Positions 1 through 9,184 of a stretch of DNA of 26,477 bases are shown here, in pieces. Origin of the DNA: Pseudomonadota bacterium. GTDB taxonomy: Bacteria > Pseudomonadota > Gammaproteobacteria > Burkholderiales > Rhodocyclaceae. Position numbers and translations under genes: made by a program. The notes under the pieces were generated by a model. It did no database searches. It worked only from the letters and a program-made list of their open reading frames with translations, and was not told the origin of the DNA. Every line of letters starts with the position of its first letter. The stretch's first letter is position 1. The stretch covers positions 1 to 26,477 of the forward strand of contig JAJZPJ010000013.1 of NCBI GenBank assembly GCA_021811225.1. The letters run 5' to 3'.

Positions 1-131
1 TGCCCAACGGCGTCGTGGTGAGCCTGACCAAGCTCTCCGACACCTCGACCGCGGTCACCAACGTGCCGACCTCGAGCAGCACCCTGGGGGCGAGACGGGT
101 CTCCTGGCACGAGCTGCTGGACAACCAGTGA
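1..131 (+). CDS. C-terminal end of an unrecognised protein (partial)
   Basis: An open frame with codons starting at base 3 runs from the window edge to a TGA at 129-131, giving 42 residues that end in WHELLDNQ. The stretch is rich in Ser and Thr (LTKLSDTSTAVTNVP), and I recognise no family in it. The stop is 3 bp before the start of the DUF3108 gene on the same strand, so the two are probably cotranscribed and may be translationally coupled. No function can be assigned from the tail alone. Confidence 0.55.
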   Translation, partial: PNGVVVSLTKLSDTSTAVTNVPTSSSTLGARRVSWHELLDNQ

Positions 132-134
132 GCG

Positions 135-1070
135 ATGGCGACAACGCGTCTCGTCGCGGCGCTGGCGCTCTCGCTGCTGGGGCACGCAGCGCTGCTGGCG
201 CTGGGCACCGGGGGCACGCCCGGAGCGGCGGCGGCCGATGCGAACCCGCTGTCCGCGACCCTGCTCGCCGCAAGCGGAGCAGCGGCACTCGCGGCCCCGG
301 CCGGTGAGGAAAAAGCCCGCGCCGCGCCGCCCGCGCACGAAAAAGCCCGCGCCGTCGAGCAGGAAGCCGCCCTCCCCACCGTCCCCACCGTCCCCAGCGT
401 CCCGATCCAGGCCGAAAACGCGCCGCAAACAGAGCCTGGCTCGGTGATGAGCATGCCGCGTGCTGGGCGAATCCGCTATGCCCTCTACCGCGGCGGACAC
501 CTGATCGGTCACCTGCAGGACGAGTGGCATCACGACGGCAACACCTACGCCATCGAACGCCGCTCGGACCTTCTTGCCGCGGCCGGTCAGACGCTGGCGC
601 AAAGCAGCGGCGTGGTCGCCTCGGACGGCCTCGTGCCGCTCGACTATCGGGACGGGGCCAGCGGCGAGGTGCTGCATTTCGACTGGCAGGCGCTGCGCGC
701 GCGCATCACCGCGAACGGCGCGGGGGCCCGCGAATACGGACTGAAGGCCAGGACGCAGGACGCTCTCAGCCTGCCCTACGAGATCGGTCAGGCGCTGCTG
801 CACGGCGAACCGCTGAGCGCCGCGATCGCCTCGGGCGGCGGCGTCCGGGAGCGGAACTTCGAGGCGGTCGGCGAGGAGCGGATTTCGGTCGGCGGCCGAC
901 TGCTGCGCGCCCTGCACCTGCGCAGCGCTGCGCCCGCGGATACCGGTCAGGAGACGCTGGAACTCTGGCTGGGGATCGACGAACAGTATCTGCCCCTGCG
1001 CATCCGCCGCGGCGGCGGCGCCGATCAAGGGCTCGATCAGGTCGCCGAGCGTTTCAGCACTTCGGGCTGA
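135..1070 (+). CDS. DUF3108 domain-containing envelope protein
   Basis: This 311-residue protein has an N-terminal hydrophobic segment (about residues 5-30) that should act as an uncleaved anchor or signal. An Ala/Pro/Glu/Lys-rich linker (about 45-105) follows. The linker contains two EKARA units encoded by a 16-bp direct repeat (309-324 and 339-354) and a Pro-Thr-Val-Pro run. Such linkers resemble the periplasm-spanning part of TonB-like proteins. Residues of about 112-305 look like the DUF3108 beta-rich domain, starting RIRYALYRGGHLIG and ending LPLRIRRGGG. The biochemical role of DUF3108 proteins is not settled; periplasmic location is inferred. The start lies 3 bp after the preceding stop and no strong ribosome binding site is visible, which suggests coupling. 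The 3' side meets the repeat cluster and the convergent liv operon. Confidence 0.8.
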   Translation: MATTRLVAALALSLLGHAALLALGTGGTPGAAAADANPLSATLLAASGAAALAAPAGEEKARAAPPAHEKARAVEQEAALPTVPTVPSVPIQAENAPQTEPGSVMSMPRAGRIRYALYRGGHLIGHLQDEWHHDGNTYAIERRSDLLAAAGQTLAQSSGVVASDGLVPLDYRDGASGEVLHFDWQALRARITANGAGAREYGLKARTQDALSLPYEIGQALLHGEPLSAAIASGGGVRERNFEAVGEERISVGGRLLRALHLRSAAPADTGQETLELWLGIDEQYLPLRIRRGGGADQGLDQVAERFSTSG

Positions 1071-1085
1071 GGCTAGCAGCGACAG

Positions 1086-1333
1086 GCACTACGCCGTTGC
1101 GCGTGGCACGATTGGCACTGCGCCGCTTGCGCGGCATAAGTGCCCGTAATTGCCCCGGGCAAAATCTTCCCGGGACAAAACGTAGGACCGTTATGGCTAG
1201 GCACTGCGCCGCTGCGCGGCATAAGTGCCCGTAATGTCCCTGGAACTCCCGGGGACAGGCCACCAGCGCCGCTGCGCGGCATAAGTGCCCGTAATTGTCC
1301 CGGGCAAAATCTTCCCGGGACAAAACGGGCACT
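1086..1333. repeat. tandem cluster of a hairpin-forming intergenic repeat, 3 clear copies plus 1 degenerate
   Basis: The core GCGCCGCTGCGCGGCATAAG followed by TGCCCGTAAT occurs at about 1120-1150 (with one extra T), 1207-1235 and 1267-1295. A weaker copy lies at 1086-1109. Bases 1131-1182 and 1276-1327 are 52-base copies that differ at a single position (C1153 against T1298). Each copy has a small stem (GCCGC, TGC, GCGGC) and then a larger inverted repeat around CCCGGG. The middle copy keeps the core but has a diverged large stem (TGTCCC paired with GGGACA). The spacing between copies is unequal (about 86 and 60 bp), so this is not a simple microsatellite. No coding potential is seen. It fills the gap between the convergent DUF3108 and livF genes. 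Confidence 0.85.
1284..1333. terminator. long hairpin between convergent genes, possible bidirectional terminator
   Basis: AGTGCCCG (1284-1291) pairs with CGGGCACT (1326-1333), and TTGTCCCGGG (1295-1304) pairs with CCCGGGACAA (1314-1323). The apical loop is 9 bases, and a small internal loop separates the two stems. The right arm overlaps the stop codon of livF (1332-1334 on the - strand). Neither side has a clear U-tract, so it is not a textbook intrinsic terminator. It may still block read-through or protect 3' ends of both transcripts. It is the most perfect copy of the surrounding repeat. Confidence 0.5.
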
Positions 1334-2054
1334 AATCCATGTCGTCCCACTTCTCGGCGCTGGCGCCGGCGAGCGCGCGGACGCGCTCCTCGTCCTGGGC
1401 GAACTCGGCGGCCGGGCCTTGATAGACCATCTCGCCGTCTTCCAGCACGTAGGCGCGGTCGGCGATGGCCACCGCGGCGCGGACGTTCTGCTCGACCAGC
1501 AGCACCGACATGCCCTCCTTGCGCATCGCCACGACGATGTTGAACACGTCCTGGACGATCAGCGGCGCCAGGCCTTGCGAAGGTTCGTCGAGCAGCAGCA
1601 GCTTGGGATTGAGCAGCAGTGCGCGGGCGATCGCGAGCATTTCCTGCTCGCCGCCGGAGAGCTGTCCGCCCCTGGACATCCGGCGCTCTTCCAGGCGCGG
1701 GAACAGCTGGTAGATGCGCGGGATGGTCCACGGGCCCGGGCGTTCCAGCGGCACCTTGAGATTCTCCTCGACCGTCAGGGCCGCGAAGACACGCCGCCCC
1801 TCGGGCACGTAGCCGACGCCGGTGGCGGCGATCCGGTAGGGCGGCCAGGCCGTGGTCTCCTGTCCGAAGATGCGCACCGAGCCCTGGCGCGCGCGGGTGA
1901 GCCCCATGATGCTGCGCAGCGTCGTGGTCTTGCCGGCGCCGTTCCTGCCCAGCAGGGTGACGATCTCGCCCTCCCTGACTTCCAGTCCGACGCCGTGCAG
2001 GATGTGGCTCTTGCCGTAAAAAGTGTGCAGGCCTTCCGCTTCGAGCATGTTCAT
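1332..2054 (-). CDS. livF: branched-chain amino acid-type ABC transporter ATP-binding protein LivF
   Basis: This 240-residue cytoplasmic ATPase is one of the two nucleotide-binding subunits that power a HAAT-family importer. Visible motifs are Walker A GRNGAGKTT (residues 36-44), ABC signature LSGGEQ (132-137), and Walker B with the catalytic glutamate LLLLDEP (152-158). The following SQGLAP is typical of LivF. Length matches the family. The start overlaps the stop of livG in a 4-bp ATGA, so translation is coupled. An in-frame ATG two codons later is a possible alternative start. It is the last gene of the liv operon, and its stop codon lies inside the hairpin repeat. The substrate cannot be told from this subunit. 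Confidence 0.95.
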   Translation of the reverse strand: MNMLEAEGLHTFYGKSHILHGVGLEVREGEIVTLLGRNGAGKTTTLRSIMGLTRARQGSVRIFGQETTAWPPYRIAATGVGYVPEGRRVFAALTVEENLKVPLERPGPWTIPRIYQLFPRLEERRMSRGGQLSGGEQEMLAIARALLLNPKLLLLDEPSQGLAPLIVQDVFNIVVAMRKEGMSVLLVEQNVRAAVAIADRAYVLEDGEMVYQGPAAEFAQDEERVRALAGASAEKWDDMD

Positions 2055-2803
2055 GCCGCCGCCTTCCCCAAATATGCCGCCTGGACCACTTCGCTGTTGG
2101 CGATGTCGTCGGGCGTGCCCTCGGCCAGCACCGCGCCCTCGGCCAGCACCATGATGCGGTCGGCCAGATTGAAAACGACGCGCATGTCGTGCTCGATCAG
2201 GACGATGGTCAGGCCCTGGTCCTTGTGCAGGCGACGGATCAGGCGGCTGATGTCGTAGGTCTCCTGGTCGCCCATGCCGGCGGTCGGCTCGTCCAACAGG
2301 AGCAGCCGGGGCCTCAAGGCCAGCGACATCATGATCTCGGTGGCGCGCTGGTCGCCGTGCGACAGCTCGCCGACCAGGCGGTCGGCCTTCTCGGTGAGCC
2401 CGCCCAGTTCCATCAATTCGGCCACGCGCTCGCGGATCCTGGCGTCGGCGCTCTTGCTCAGCCAGGGCCTCAGGCGCAGGCCCGAGGCGATCTCGACCGG
2501 GATGCGCAGATTCTCGCGCACGTTCAGTTCGGGAAAGATCTCGGTGATCTGGAAGGTGCGCGCCATGCCCATGATCACGCGCTTGTGCGGCGGCAGCGCG
2601 GTGATGTCCTGGCCGGCGAACAGGATCTTGCCGGCGGTCGGAGGGAAGAAGCCGCTGATCAGGTTGAAGAAGGTGGTCTTGCCGGCGCCGTTGGGCCCGA
2701 TCACCGCGCGCAGTTCGCCCGGCTCGACGGTGAGCGTGACGCCATTGACCGCGATCAGGCTGCCGAAATGGCGCGAGACGTTCTGTACCTGCAATAGACT
2801 CAT
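2051..2803 (-). CDS. livG: branched-chain amino acid-type ABC transporter ATP-binding protein LivG
   Basis: This 250-residue ATPase is the partner of LivF. Walker A GPNGAGKTT lies at 36-44, the signature LSHGDQ at 147-152, and Walker B LLLLDEPTAGM follows. The LSHGDQR form in place of LSGGQ is usual in LivG and urea-type transporters of this family. The C-terminal segment ends with AYLGKAA, another LivG/UrtD-type feature. The ATG overlaps the livM stop by 4 bp, and an AAGG element about 8 bases upstream can serve as ribosome binding site. The residue motifs look complete, so an active ATPase is expected. Confidence 0.95.
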   Translation of the reverse strand: MSLLQVQNVSRHFGSLIAVNGVTLTVEPGELRAVIGPNGAGKTTFFNLISGFFPPTAGKILFAGQDITALPPHKRVIMGMARTFQITEIFPELNVRENLRIPVEIASGLRLRPWLSKSADARIRERVAELMELGGLTEKADRLVGELSHGDQRATEIMMSLALRPRLLLLDEPTAGMGDQETYDISRLIRRLHKDQGLTIVLIEHDMRVVFNLADRIMVLAEGAVLAEGTPDDIANSEVVQAAYLGKAAA

Positions 2804-3753
2804 GACTTGGCCTTTCGCCGCAGCATGCCGAGCACGCCGCGCGGAAAGAACATCACCACCAGCACGAAGAACAGGCCGATGATCGACATCCAGTTCGCGG
2901 TGTGGCTGGAGACGTAATCCTGGAGCACGACGAAGATCGCGGCGCCGACCAGCGGCCCCCAGAAGGAGCGCATGCCGCCCAACACCGCCATGATCACGAA
3001 ATTGCCCGACTGGCTCCAGTGCAGCGCGTGCGGATCGATGAAGTTGGAGAGCAGCGCGAACAGCGTGCCGGCCAGGCTCGCGAACAGGCAGGAGATGACG
3101 AAGGACAGCCAGATATGCTGCTCGATCGGCAGGCCGAGGAAGCGCGCCCGCCGCTCGTTCTCGCGGATCGCCAGGAGTGTCCGGCCGAAGGGCGAGCGCA
3201 GCAGCAATGCCATCAGGCCGACGGCGATGGCGAACAGGACCAGCACCAGGTAGTAGAAGGCCTTGTCGTTGTTCAGGATGTCGATCTTGCCGAAACCCAG
3301 GTCGAGCGCGTGACGATGCCAGCCGGTCAGGCCGTCGTCGCCGCCGGTCACCGCGTTCCAGCGGATGGCGATGAAGAAGAAGACCTGGGCGAAGGCGATC
3401 GTCACCATGGCGAAATAGACCCCGCGCAGCTTGACGATCAGAGCGCCGATGATGGCGCCGGCGAGCGTGCCGAGAACGACGCCGATCACGATGGCCAGCG
3501 GCGTGCTCGGCGCCAGATACTTGATGGCCATGCCCGCGCCGTAAGCGCCCAGCCCGAAGTAGGCGGCGTGACCGAAGGACAGCACGCCGGTGAAGCCGAG
3601 CAGGAAGTTCAAGGCCATCGCCGCGAGACCCAGCACCAGCACGCGGGTGCCGAGCTCGGTATAGCCGCCGACGGCATTCATCCAGTAGGGCATGGTCAAC
3701 AGCGCCAGCCAGATCAGCGCCAGCGACAGCCGCTGCCGAGTGAGCGCGCTCAT
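2800..3753 (-). CDS. livM: branched-chain amino acid-type ABC transporter permease LivM
   Basis: This 317-residue, very hydrophobic inner-membrane protein has about nine to ten predicted helices. It carries the LivM signatures LGFTGVLSFGHAAYFGLGAY (about residues 51-70), LRGVYFAMVTIAFAQ (about 110) and RENERRARFLGL (about 198-209). The last is the cytoplasmic coupling region that docks on the ATPases. The C-terminus FFPRGVLGMLRRKAKS is typical. The start ATG overlaps the livH stop by 4 bp and is preceded by a strong GGGAGG ribosome binding site 5 bases upstream. It pairs with LivH to form the transmembrane channel. Confidence 0.95.
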   Translation of the reverse strand: MSALTRQRLSLALIWLALLTMPYWMNAVGGYTELGTRVLVLGLAAMALNFLLGFTGVLSFGHAAYFGLGAYGAGMAIKYLAPSTPLAIVIGVVLGTLAGAIIGALIVKLRGVYFAMVTIAFAQVFFFIAIRWNAVTGGDDGLTGWHRHALDLGFGKIDILNNDKAFYYLVLVLFAIAVGLMALLLRSPFGRTLLAIRENERRARFLGLPIEQHIWLSFVISCLFASLAGTLFALLSNFIDPHALHWSQSGNFVIMAVLGGMRSFWGPLVGAAIFVVLQDYVSSHTANWMSIIGLFFVLVVMFFPRGVLGMLRRKAKS

Positions 3754-4619
3754 TGCAGCCTCCCTTCTTCGCCGAGCAGACCGCGCGGTCTGACCAGCAA
3801 TACCACGCCCATCATCACGTACATCACCGCCTCGCTCGCCGAAGGGAAATAGACGGTGGTGATGCCCGAGACGACGCCGATCAACAGGCCGCCCAGCAGC
3901 GTGCCCGGCAGGCTGCCCAGGCCGCCGACGATGATCGCGACGAAGCTGGGCATGATCAGCGTGCTGCCGATGGTCGGATCGAGGCCGAGCATGCCCGCGG
4001 CCAGCACCCCGGCCAGACCGGCGAGATAGATGCCCAGACCGAAGTTCAGGTTGCGCAGCAGGCGCACATTGACCCCCAACACCGAGACCGTCTCCAGATC
4101 CGCGGTGCCGGCGCGGATGCGCATGCCCAGCCGGGTGCGGGAGAGGATGTAGAACAGCGCGCCGACCGCCACCGCGACCAGGACGACCATGAACAGGCGA
4201 TAGCCGGTGAGGAAGAAATACTCGGAGGACAGGGGCGAGGTCAGCCAGTCGGGAATCACGTAGGGCAGGCTCTGCGCCCCCCAGATCATGCGCGTCCCAT
4301 CCTCCAGGATGTAGGCCAGGCCGAAGGTCAGCAGCAGGCTGTAGAGCGGGTCGCGCTGGTACAGGCGGCGGATCAGGAAGCGCTCGACCAGGAGACCGAT
4401 CATCGCGGTCAGGATCGGAGCGATCAGCAGCGCGCCCCAGAAGCCGACGTAGGGAATCAGCGAATAGGCGAGGTAGGCGCCGATCGCCAGGAAGCCGCCG
4501 TGGGCGAAATTGATGACGCCGCTGAGATTCAGGATCAGCGACAGACCGAGCGCCATCAGCGCATAGAATGCGCCGACGATCAACCCGTTAAAAACGTTGA
4601 ACAGCAGCAATTGGGTCAT
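3750..4619 (-). CDS. livH: branched-chain amino acid-type ABC transporter permease LivH
   Basis: This 289-residue inner-membrane permease has about eight helices. LivH hallmarks include the N-terminal FNGLIVGAFYALMALGLSLI, the segment SGVINFAHGGFLAIGAYLAY (about 34-53), and the C-terminal FPSASEAVMYVMMGVVLLVR followed by PRGLLGEEG. It forms the heterodimeric pore with LivM. The gene is separated from the upstream substrate-binding-protein gene by 127 bp that contain a long stem-loop, while all later junctions in the operon overlap. No good ribosome binding site is visible directly before the ATG. Confidence 0.95.
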   Translation of the reverse strand: MTQLLLFNVFNGLIVGAFYALMALGLSLILNLSGVINFAHGGFLAIGAYLAYSLIPYVGFWGALLIAPILTAMIGLLVERFLIRRLYQRDPLYSLLLTFGLAYILEDGTRMIWGAQSLPYVIPDWLTSPLSSEYFFLTGYRLFMVVLVAVAVGALFYILSRTRLGMRIRAGTADLETVSVLGVNVRLLRNLNFGLGIYLAGLAGVLAAGMLGLDPTIGSTLIMPSFVAIIVGGLGSLPGTLLGGLLIGVVSGITTVYFPSASEAVMYVMMGVVLLVRPRGLLGEEGRLQ

Positions 4620-4688
4620 GGAGGGTCACGCCTATCCGCCAGGTGAAGTCCGTCGCCCGCCGCCCGGACCGGGGCGCGGCGACACGAA

Positions 4689-4722
4689 CCGGAACCGGAT
4701 GTCGTGGCGACATCGGTTCCGG
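4689..4722 (-). promoter_or_regulatory. intercistronic stem-loop between the substrate-binding-protein gene and livH
   Basis: CCGGAACCG and ATGTCG (4689-4704, with one bulged G) pair with CGACAT and CGGTTCCGG (4708-4722) across a 3-base loop, giving about 15 base pairs. The stem lies within the liv transcript just after the binding-protein gene. No U-tract follows on the - strand. Stems at this place in binding-protein transporter operons often stabilise the upstream message or reduce transcription into the permease genes. That role is inferred here. Confidence 0.6.
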
Positions 4723-4746
4723 ACGTTTCAGGTCAGCCGGGACGCT

Positions 4747-6012
4747 TCAGGTCGGCCAGACCATCTTGCAACCGGACTCCTCGAGGGTGCCGGCGACATC
4801 GGTACCCTTGACCACCTCGGTGACGTTGAACAGGTCGTCCGGACCGCCCGGGCCCTTGGCCTGGGCATTGCCGACGTAGAGCGTGGGAATCAGCTGATTC
4901 TGGCCGGCGCGGAAGAACGGCTGTTCCGGCATCAGGCCCACCTCCGGCGGCAGCTTCATGCCCTGCAGCGCCTTGGCCATCTTGCGCGCGTCGAGGGACT
5001 TGGCCTTGTTGGCCGCCAGCGCGCAGGTCCAGGTCGAGGCGAAACCGAACCAGGTGCGGGCGGTCGGCACCCGGCCGGTCTTCTTCTTGATCGCAGCGAC
5101 GAATTCCGCGACGTGCGGCACCCCCGGCTGCTTCCAGTACCACTCGAACACCCAGGTGCCGATCCGCGCCTCGGGCGGCAGGCCTTCGAGCGCTTCGAGT
5201 TCCTGCTGGGCGCCGGCCAGGTGGAAGCGCTTCTCCAGGCCGAACTGCACCGCCTGCTTCAGGGCGTTGATCATGTCGTTGCCCTGGGTCAGGAAGATGA
5301 TCACGTCGGGCTTGGCCGCCTGCGCCTTGATCAGGTAGGAGGAGAAATCGGTGGTGCCCAAAGGCGTCAGGTCACCGCCGACCTTGACCGCGCCGATCTT
5401 GGCCGCGGCCCGCTCCAGACCGGCCTGGAGGGTGTGGCCGAAGGCGTAGTCGGGAGTGATGAAGTACCACTTCTTGCCGCCCTTCTTGAGCAGCTCGGGG
5501 CCCACCGCGTAGGCCTCCATCTGGGTGGTGTTGCAGATGCGGAAGACGTTCCAGTGGCAGTCGGTGCCGGTGATGGAATCGGTGTGGCCGCCGGGCACGA
5601 CGTGGATCACGCCCTTCTCGTAGGCGACCTGGGCCATGGCCATCGCCAGCGCGGAATTGACGTTGCCGAGCAGGAAGCTCACCTTGTCGCGCTCGATCAG
5701 CTTGCGCGCCTTCTGCACCGCGGTGCCGGCGTCGCCGCTGGTCGAGTCCTCGACCAGGAGCTTGGCCGGCCGGCCGAGGATGCCGCCCTTGGCGTTGATC
5801 TGCTCGATCGCCAGCTGGCAGCCGATCATCTCGTTCTTGCCGACCGCGGCGTAGGTGCCGGTGAGCGGGTTGTCCAGGCCGATCTTGACCGGCTCGGCGG
5901 CGCGCGCGTTGCCGATGAAGGGTGCGCCCATCTGCAGCGCGCCGGCAGCGGCCGCCGCCTTGATCACGCTGCGGCGGCTGACCTTCGTCTCCAACGGGTT
6001 CTTATCAGACAT
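4747..6012 (-). CDS. Tat-exported periplasmic substrate-binding protein of the liv-type ABC transporter
   Basis: This 421-residue type I periplasmic binding protein (Leu/Ile/Val-binding or amide-binding family) captures the substrate for LivHMGF. The N-terminus carries a twin-arginine signal, SRRSVIK at residues 12-18, then a hydrophobic stretch and a likely cleavage after NARA (about residue 38). The mature part starts VKIGLDNPLTGTYAAVGK, a standard opening of this fold. NAKGGILGRPAKLLVED is the usual first-lobe motif. The start is supported by a strong AAAGGAGGT ribosome binding site 6 bases upstream. Binding specificity cannot be read from sequence; family members bind branched-chain amino acids, amides, urea or aromatic acids. 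Proximity to mmsA makes a valine-related or carboxylate substrate plausible but unproven. Confidence 0.92.
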   Translation of the reverse strand: MSDKNPLETKVSRRSVIKAAAAAGALQMGAPFIGNARAAEPVKIGLDNPLTGTYAAVGKNEMIGCQLAIEQINAKGGILGRPAKLLVEDSTSGDAGTAVQKARKLIERDKVSFLLGNVNSALAMAMAQVAYEKGVIHVVPGGHTDSITGTDCHWNVFRICNTTQMEAYAVGPELLKKGGKKWYFITPDYAFGHTLQAGLERAAAKIGAVKVGGDLTPLGTTDFSSYLIKAQAAKPDVIIFLTQGNDMINALKQAVQFGLEKRFHLAGAQQELEALEGLPPEARIGTWVFEWYWKQPGVPHVAEFVAAIKKKTGRVPTARTWFGFASTWTCALAANKAKSLDARKMAKALQGMKLPPEVGLMPEQPFFRAGQNQLIPTLYVGNAQAKGPGGPDDLFNVTEVVKGTDVAGTLEESGCKMVWPT

Positions 6013-6045
6013 GTGATACCTCCTTTTGATGGATCCATGGTATCG

Positions 6046-6138
6046 CTACCAGGCGACCCGTCCCTCGGGGACCATGATGCGCTCCCAGGCGACGCTCTCC
6101 TCCGCGATGTTCTTGAAGCATATCTCGAACCGTGTCTC
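6046..6138 (-). pseudogene. possible 3' remnant of a decayed gene in the liv leader region
   Basis: In one - strand frame, 30 codons end at a TAG (6046-6048). They read with strongly GC-rich third positions and end EESVAWERIMVPEGRVAW. A TAA closes the frame upstream (6139-6141), and no start codon or ribosome binding site is present. The composition resembles the tail of a real coding gene more than a promoter region. I do not recognise the family. It could be chance in GC-rich DNA. Confidence 0.3.
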
Positions 6139-6157
6139 TTATTTCCCTGAATCCGGG

Positions 6158-6194
6158 TTCGCACCAGGTTTTCCGGACACTTGATCGGTGCGAA
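6158..6194. promoter_or_regulatory. inverted repeat upstream of the liv operon
   Basis: TTCGCACC (6158-6165) and GGTGCGAA (6187-6194) form a perfect 8-bp inverted repeat with a 21-base gap. It lies between the candidate promoter at 6282-6309 and the binding-protein gene. It could be an operator or an RNA stem in the leader. Nothing in the sequence shows which. Confidence 0.35.
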
Positions 6195-6281
6195 ATTCGT
6201 ATGACGGGTCAACCGGCTTCAGCTCGATTTGCCGAGCATCGCGCCCGCTGCAGCAATCATATTCGTCTTTTCGGAAGGTGC

Positions 6282-6309
6282 ACTATACCCCCATAATTTG
6301 ACGTGTGAA
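6282..6309 (-). promoter_or_regulatory. candidate sigma-70 promoter for the liv operon
   Basis: On the - strand, TTCACA (6309-6304) and TATAGT (6287-6282) lie 16 bases apart. Each has one mismatch to the -35 and -10 consensus. The site sits just after the stop of the HbpS-like gene and would start a transcript near 6275, leaving an untranslated leader of about 260 bases before the binding-protein gene. The region 6013-6321 otherwise holds the inverted repeat and the possible gene remnant listed separately. Confidence 0.5.
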
Positions 6310-6321
6310 GTAAGGCGCCCA

Positions 6322-6723
6322 TCAGCGCTCGGCCGCTTGCACAAAGGCTGCGGCGCCGGCGGCGGCGACGGCGCCGTCCTGATGCGCACGGACGCCCGAG
6401 ACGCCGATGGCGCCGAGGTATCGGCCGTCCCTGACCAGGGGCAGGCCGCCCTCGACCGGCACCGCAGCGGAGAGCCCGAGCACGCTGATGCGCCCGTCCG
6501 CGACCGCGTCTTCGAACACCTTGGTCGGACGCTTGAACAGGATCGCGGCCCGGGCCTTCTCTTCGGCGATCCGGATCGAAGCCTTCTGGGTGTCGTCCAT
6601 CCGCTCCAGATAAACCAGATGGCCGCCGTCATCGACGATCGCGACGACCACCGCCCAGCCGTTCCTTTCGGCTTCGCCGCCGGCCGCCGCCGCAATCCGC
6701 TTGGCCTCGATCAGGGTCAACAT
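6322..6723 (-). CDS. GlcG/HbpS family (DUF336) small protein
   Basis: This 133-residue protein belongs to the GlcG/HbpS fold. It opens with LTLIEAKRIAAAAGGEAERN, followed by AVVVAIVDDGGHLVYLERMD and a C-terminal GVSGVRAHQDGAVAAAGAAA, all typical of the family. Members include a haem-binding sensor accessory (HbpS) and proteins of unknown role encoded beside glycolate, propanediol or aromatic catabolic genes. No signal peptide is visible, so it is probably cytoplasmic. It starts 19 bp after the mmsA stop with a GGAGAG ribosome binding site about 8 bases before the ATG, so it is probably cotranscribed with mmsA. The exact function is unknown. Confidence 0.85.
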   Translation of the reverse strand: MLTLIEAKRIAAAAGGEAERNGWAVVVAIVDDGGHLVYLERMDDTQKASIRIAEEKARAAILFKRPTKVFEDAVADGRISVLGLSAAVPVEGGLPLVRDGRYLGAIGVSGVRAHQDGAVAAAGAAAFVQAAER

Positions 6724-6742
6724 GGCCGGCTCTCCGAGATCG

Positions 6743-8266
<1,524 letters not shown>

Positions 8267-8349
8267 TGTCTATCAGGCGCCTCGGCCAATGCCATCACCG
8301 TCAACTATCGACTAGCGTGCAGGATACTGAACGCCATGCTAGGATGTGC
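8267..8349. promoter_or_regulatory. divergent control region between mmsA and the IclR regulator
   Basis: These 83 bp must hold the mmsA promoter and at least part of the iclR promoter. Relatively AT-rich bases with CAACTATCGACTAG and GGATACT lie at about 8301-8327. On the - strand a TTGACG could be a -35 element for mmsA, but no convincing -10 follows at the right distance. An IclR operator is expected here from the gene order, but I cannot identify a clear palindrome. Confidence 0.4.
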
Positions 8350-9177
8350 ATGAAGAATACGTTGCTCCCGGAACCCATGTCAACAGCCAACGCCCAGACC
8401 GATCAAAAGATGCCCAAGGGCGCCGTGCCCTCGGTGCTGAGAGCGGTGCAGATCCTCGACACCCTGGCCGGGTCGAGAGAGCCGCTGTCGCTGGCCGAGC
8501 TCACCGCCCGCCTCGGGCTGCCCAAGAGCAGCATCCTGGCCCTGGCCACCTCGCTGGCCAGGACCGGCCTGGTGCGCCGTCTGGACAGCGGCGCCTATCG
8601 GCTCGGGACGCACTTAGTCGACCTGGCCCACGCCTACCTCGCCAACATCGACCTGACCCAGGAATTCGCCAGCACCTGGGACGCGCTGGCGATGCTGCCC
8701 GGCGAGGGCGTGGTGCTGGCGCTGTTGGACGGCACCGACGTGGTGTACGTCGCCTGCCGCAACGGCGACTCGCCGCTGGGCGTCACCTACCGCATCGGCA
8801 TGCGCCTGCCCGCCAACTGCACCGCCACCGGCAAGGCGCTGCTGTCTACGCAGCCCGACGAGCACGTGCGCGCCCTCTACCGCGGCACGCCCTTGCGCCG
8901 GCTGACGCCGCACAGCCACAAGACCTTGAGAGCGCTGCTCGCCGATCTGTCCGAGATTCGGCTGCGCGGCTACTCCATCGACGACGAGGAGACGCGGGAG
9001 GGCATGCGCTGCATCGGCGCCCCGGTGTTCGATTCGTCGGGCAGCCGCGCCATCGCCGCGGTCGCGGTCAGCACCCTGAAGCGCGACGGCGAGCCGGGAC
9101 GCGACCAGCCCGAGATCGCCGCGGTGCGGGAATTCTCCCGCGTCCTGTCCAAGCGCCTGGGCGCCAAACCCCTGTAG
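8350..9177 (+). CDS. IclR family transcriptional regulator
   Basis: This protein of about 275 residues has an N-terminal winged helix-turn-helix (about residues 27-90; PLSLAELTARLGLPKSSILA is the DNA-reading helix pair). The C-terminal IclR effector domain includes VVYVACRNGDSPL, RLPANCTATGKALL and GYSIDDEETREGMRCIGAPV. I chose the ATG at 8350 because AGGA lies 5 bases upstream. ATGs at 8344 and 8377 are alternatives and do not affect the domains. The gene is divergent from mmsA, so it probably controls mmsA and the linked transporter in response to a small carboxylic acid, as IclR proteins often do. The stop lies 7 bp from the convergent mgtA stop, with no terminator visible between. Confidence 0.9.
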   Translation: MKNTLLPEPMSTANAQTDQKMPKGAVPSVLRAVQILDTLAGSREPLSLAELTARLGLPKSSILALATSLARTGLVRRLDSGAYRLGTHLVDLAHAYLANIDLTQEFASTWDALAMLPGEGVVLALLDGTDVVYVACRNGDSPLGVTYRIGMRLPANCTATGKALLSTQPDEHVRALYRGTPLRRLTPHSHKTLRALLADLSEIRLRGYSIDDEETREGMRCIGAPVFDSSGSRAIAAVAVSTLKRDGEPGRDQPEIAAVREFSRVLSKRLGAKPL

Positions 9178-9184
9178 AGCCGAT

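Noticed and set aside
309..354. 16-bp direct repeat in the DUF3108 gene
   Set aside because: It encodes a repeated EKARA unit in the low-complexity linker and needs no separate explanation.
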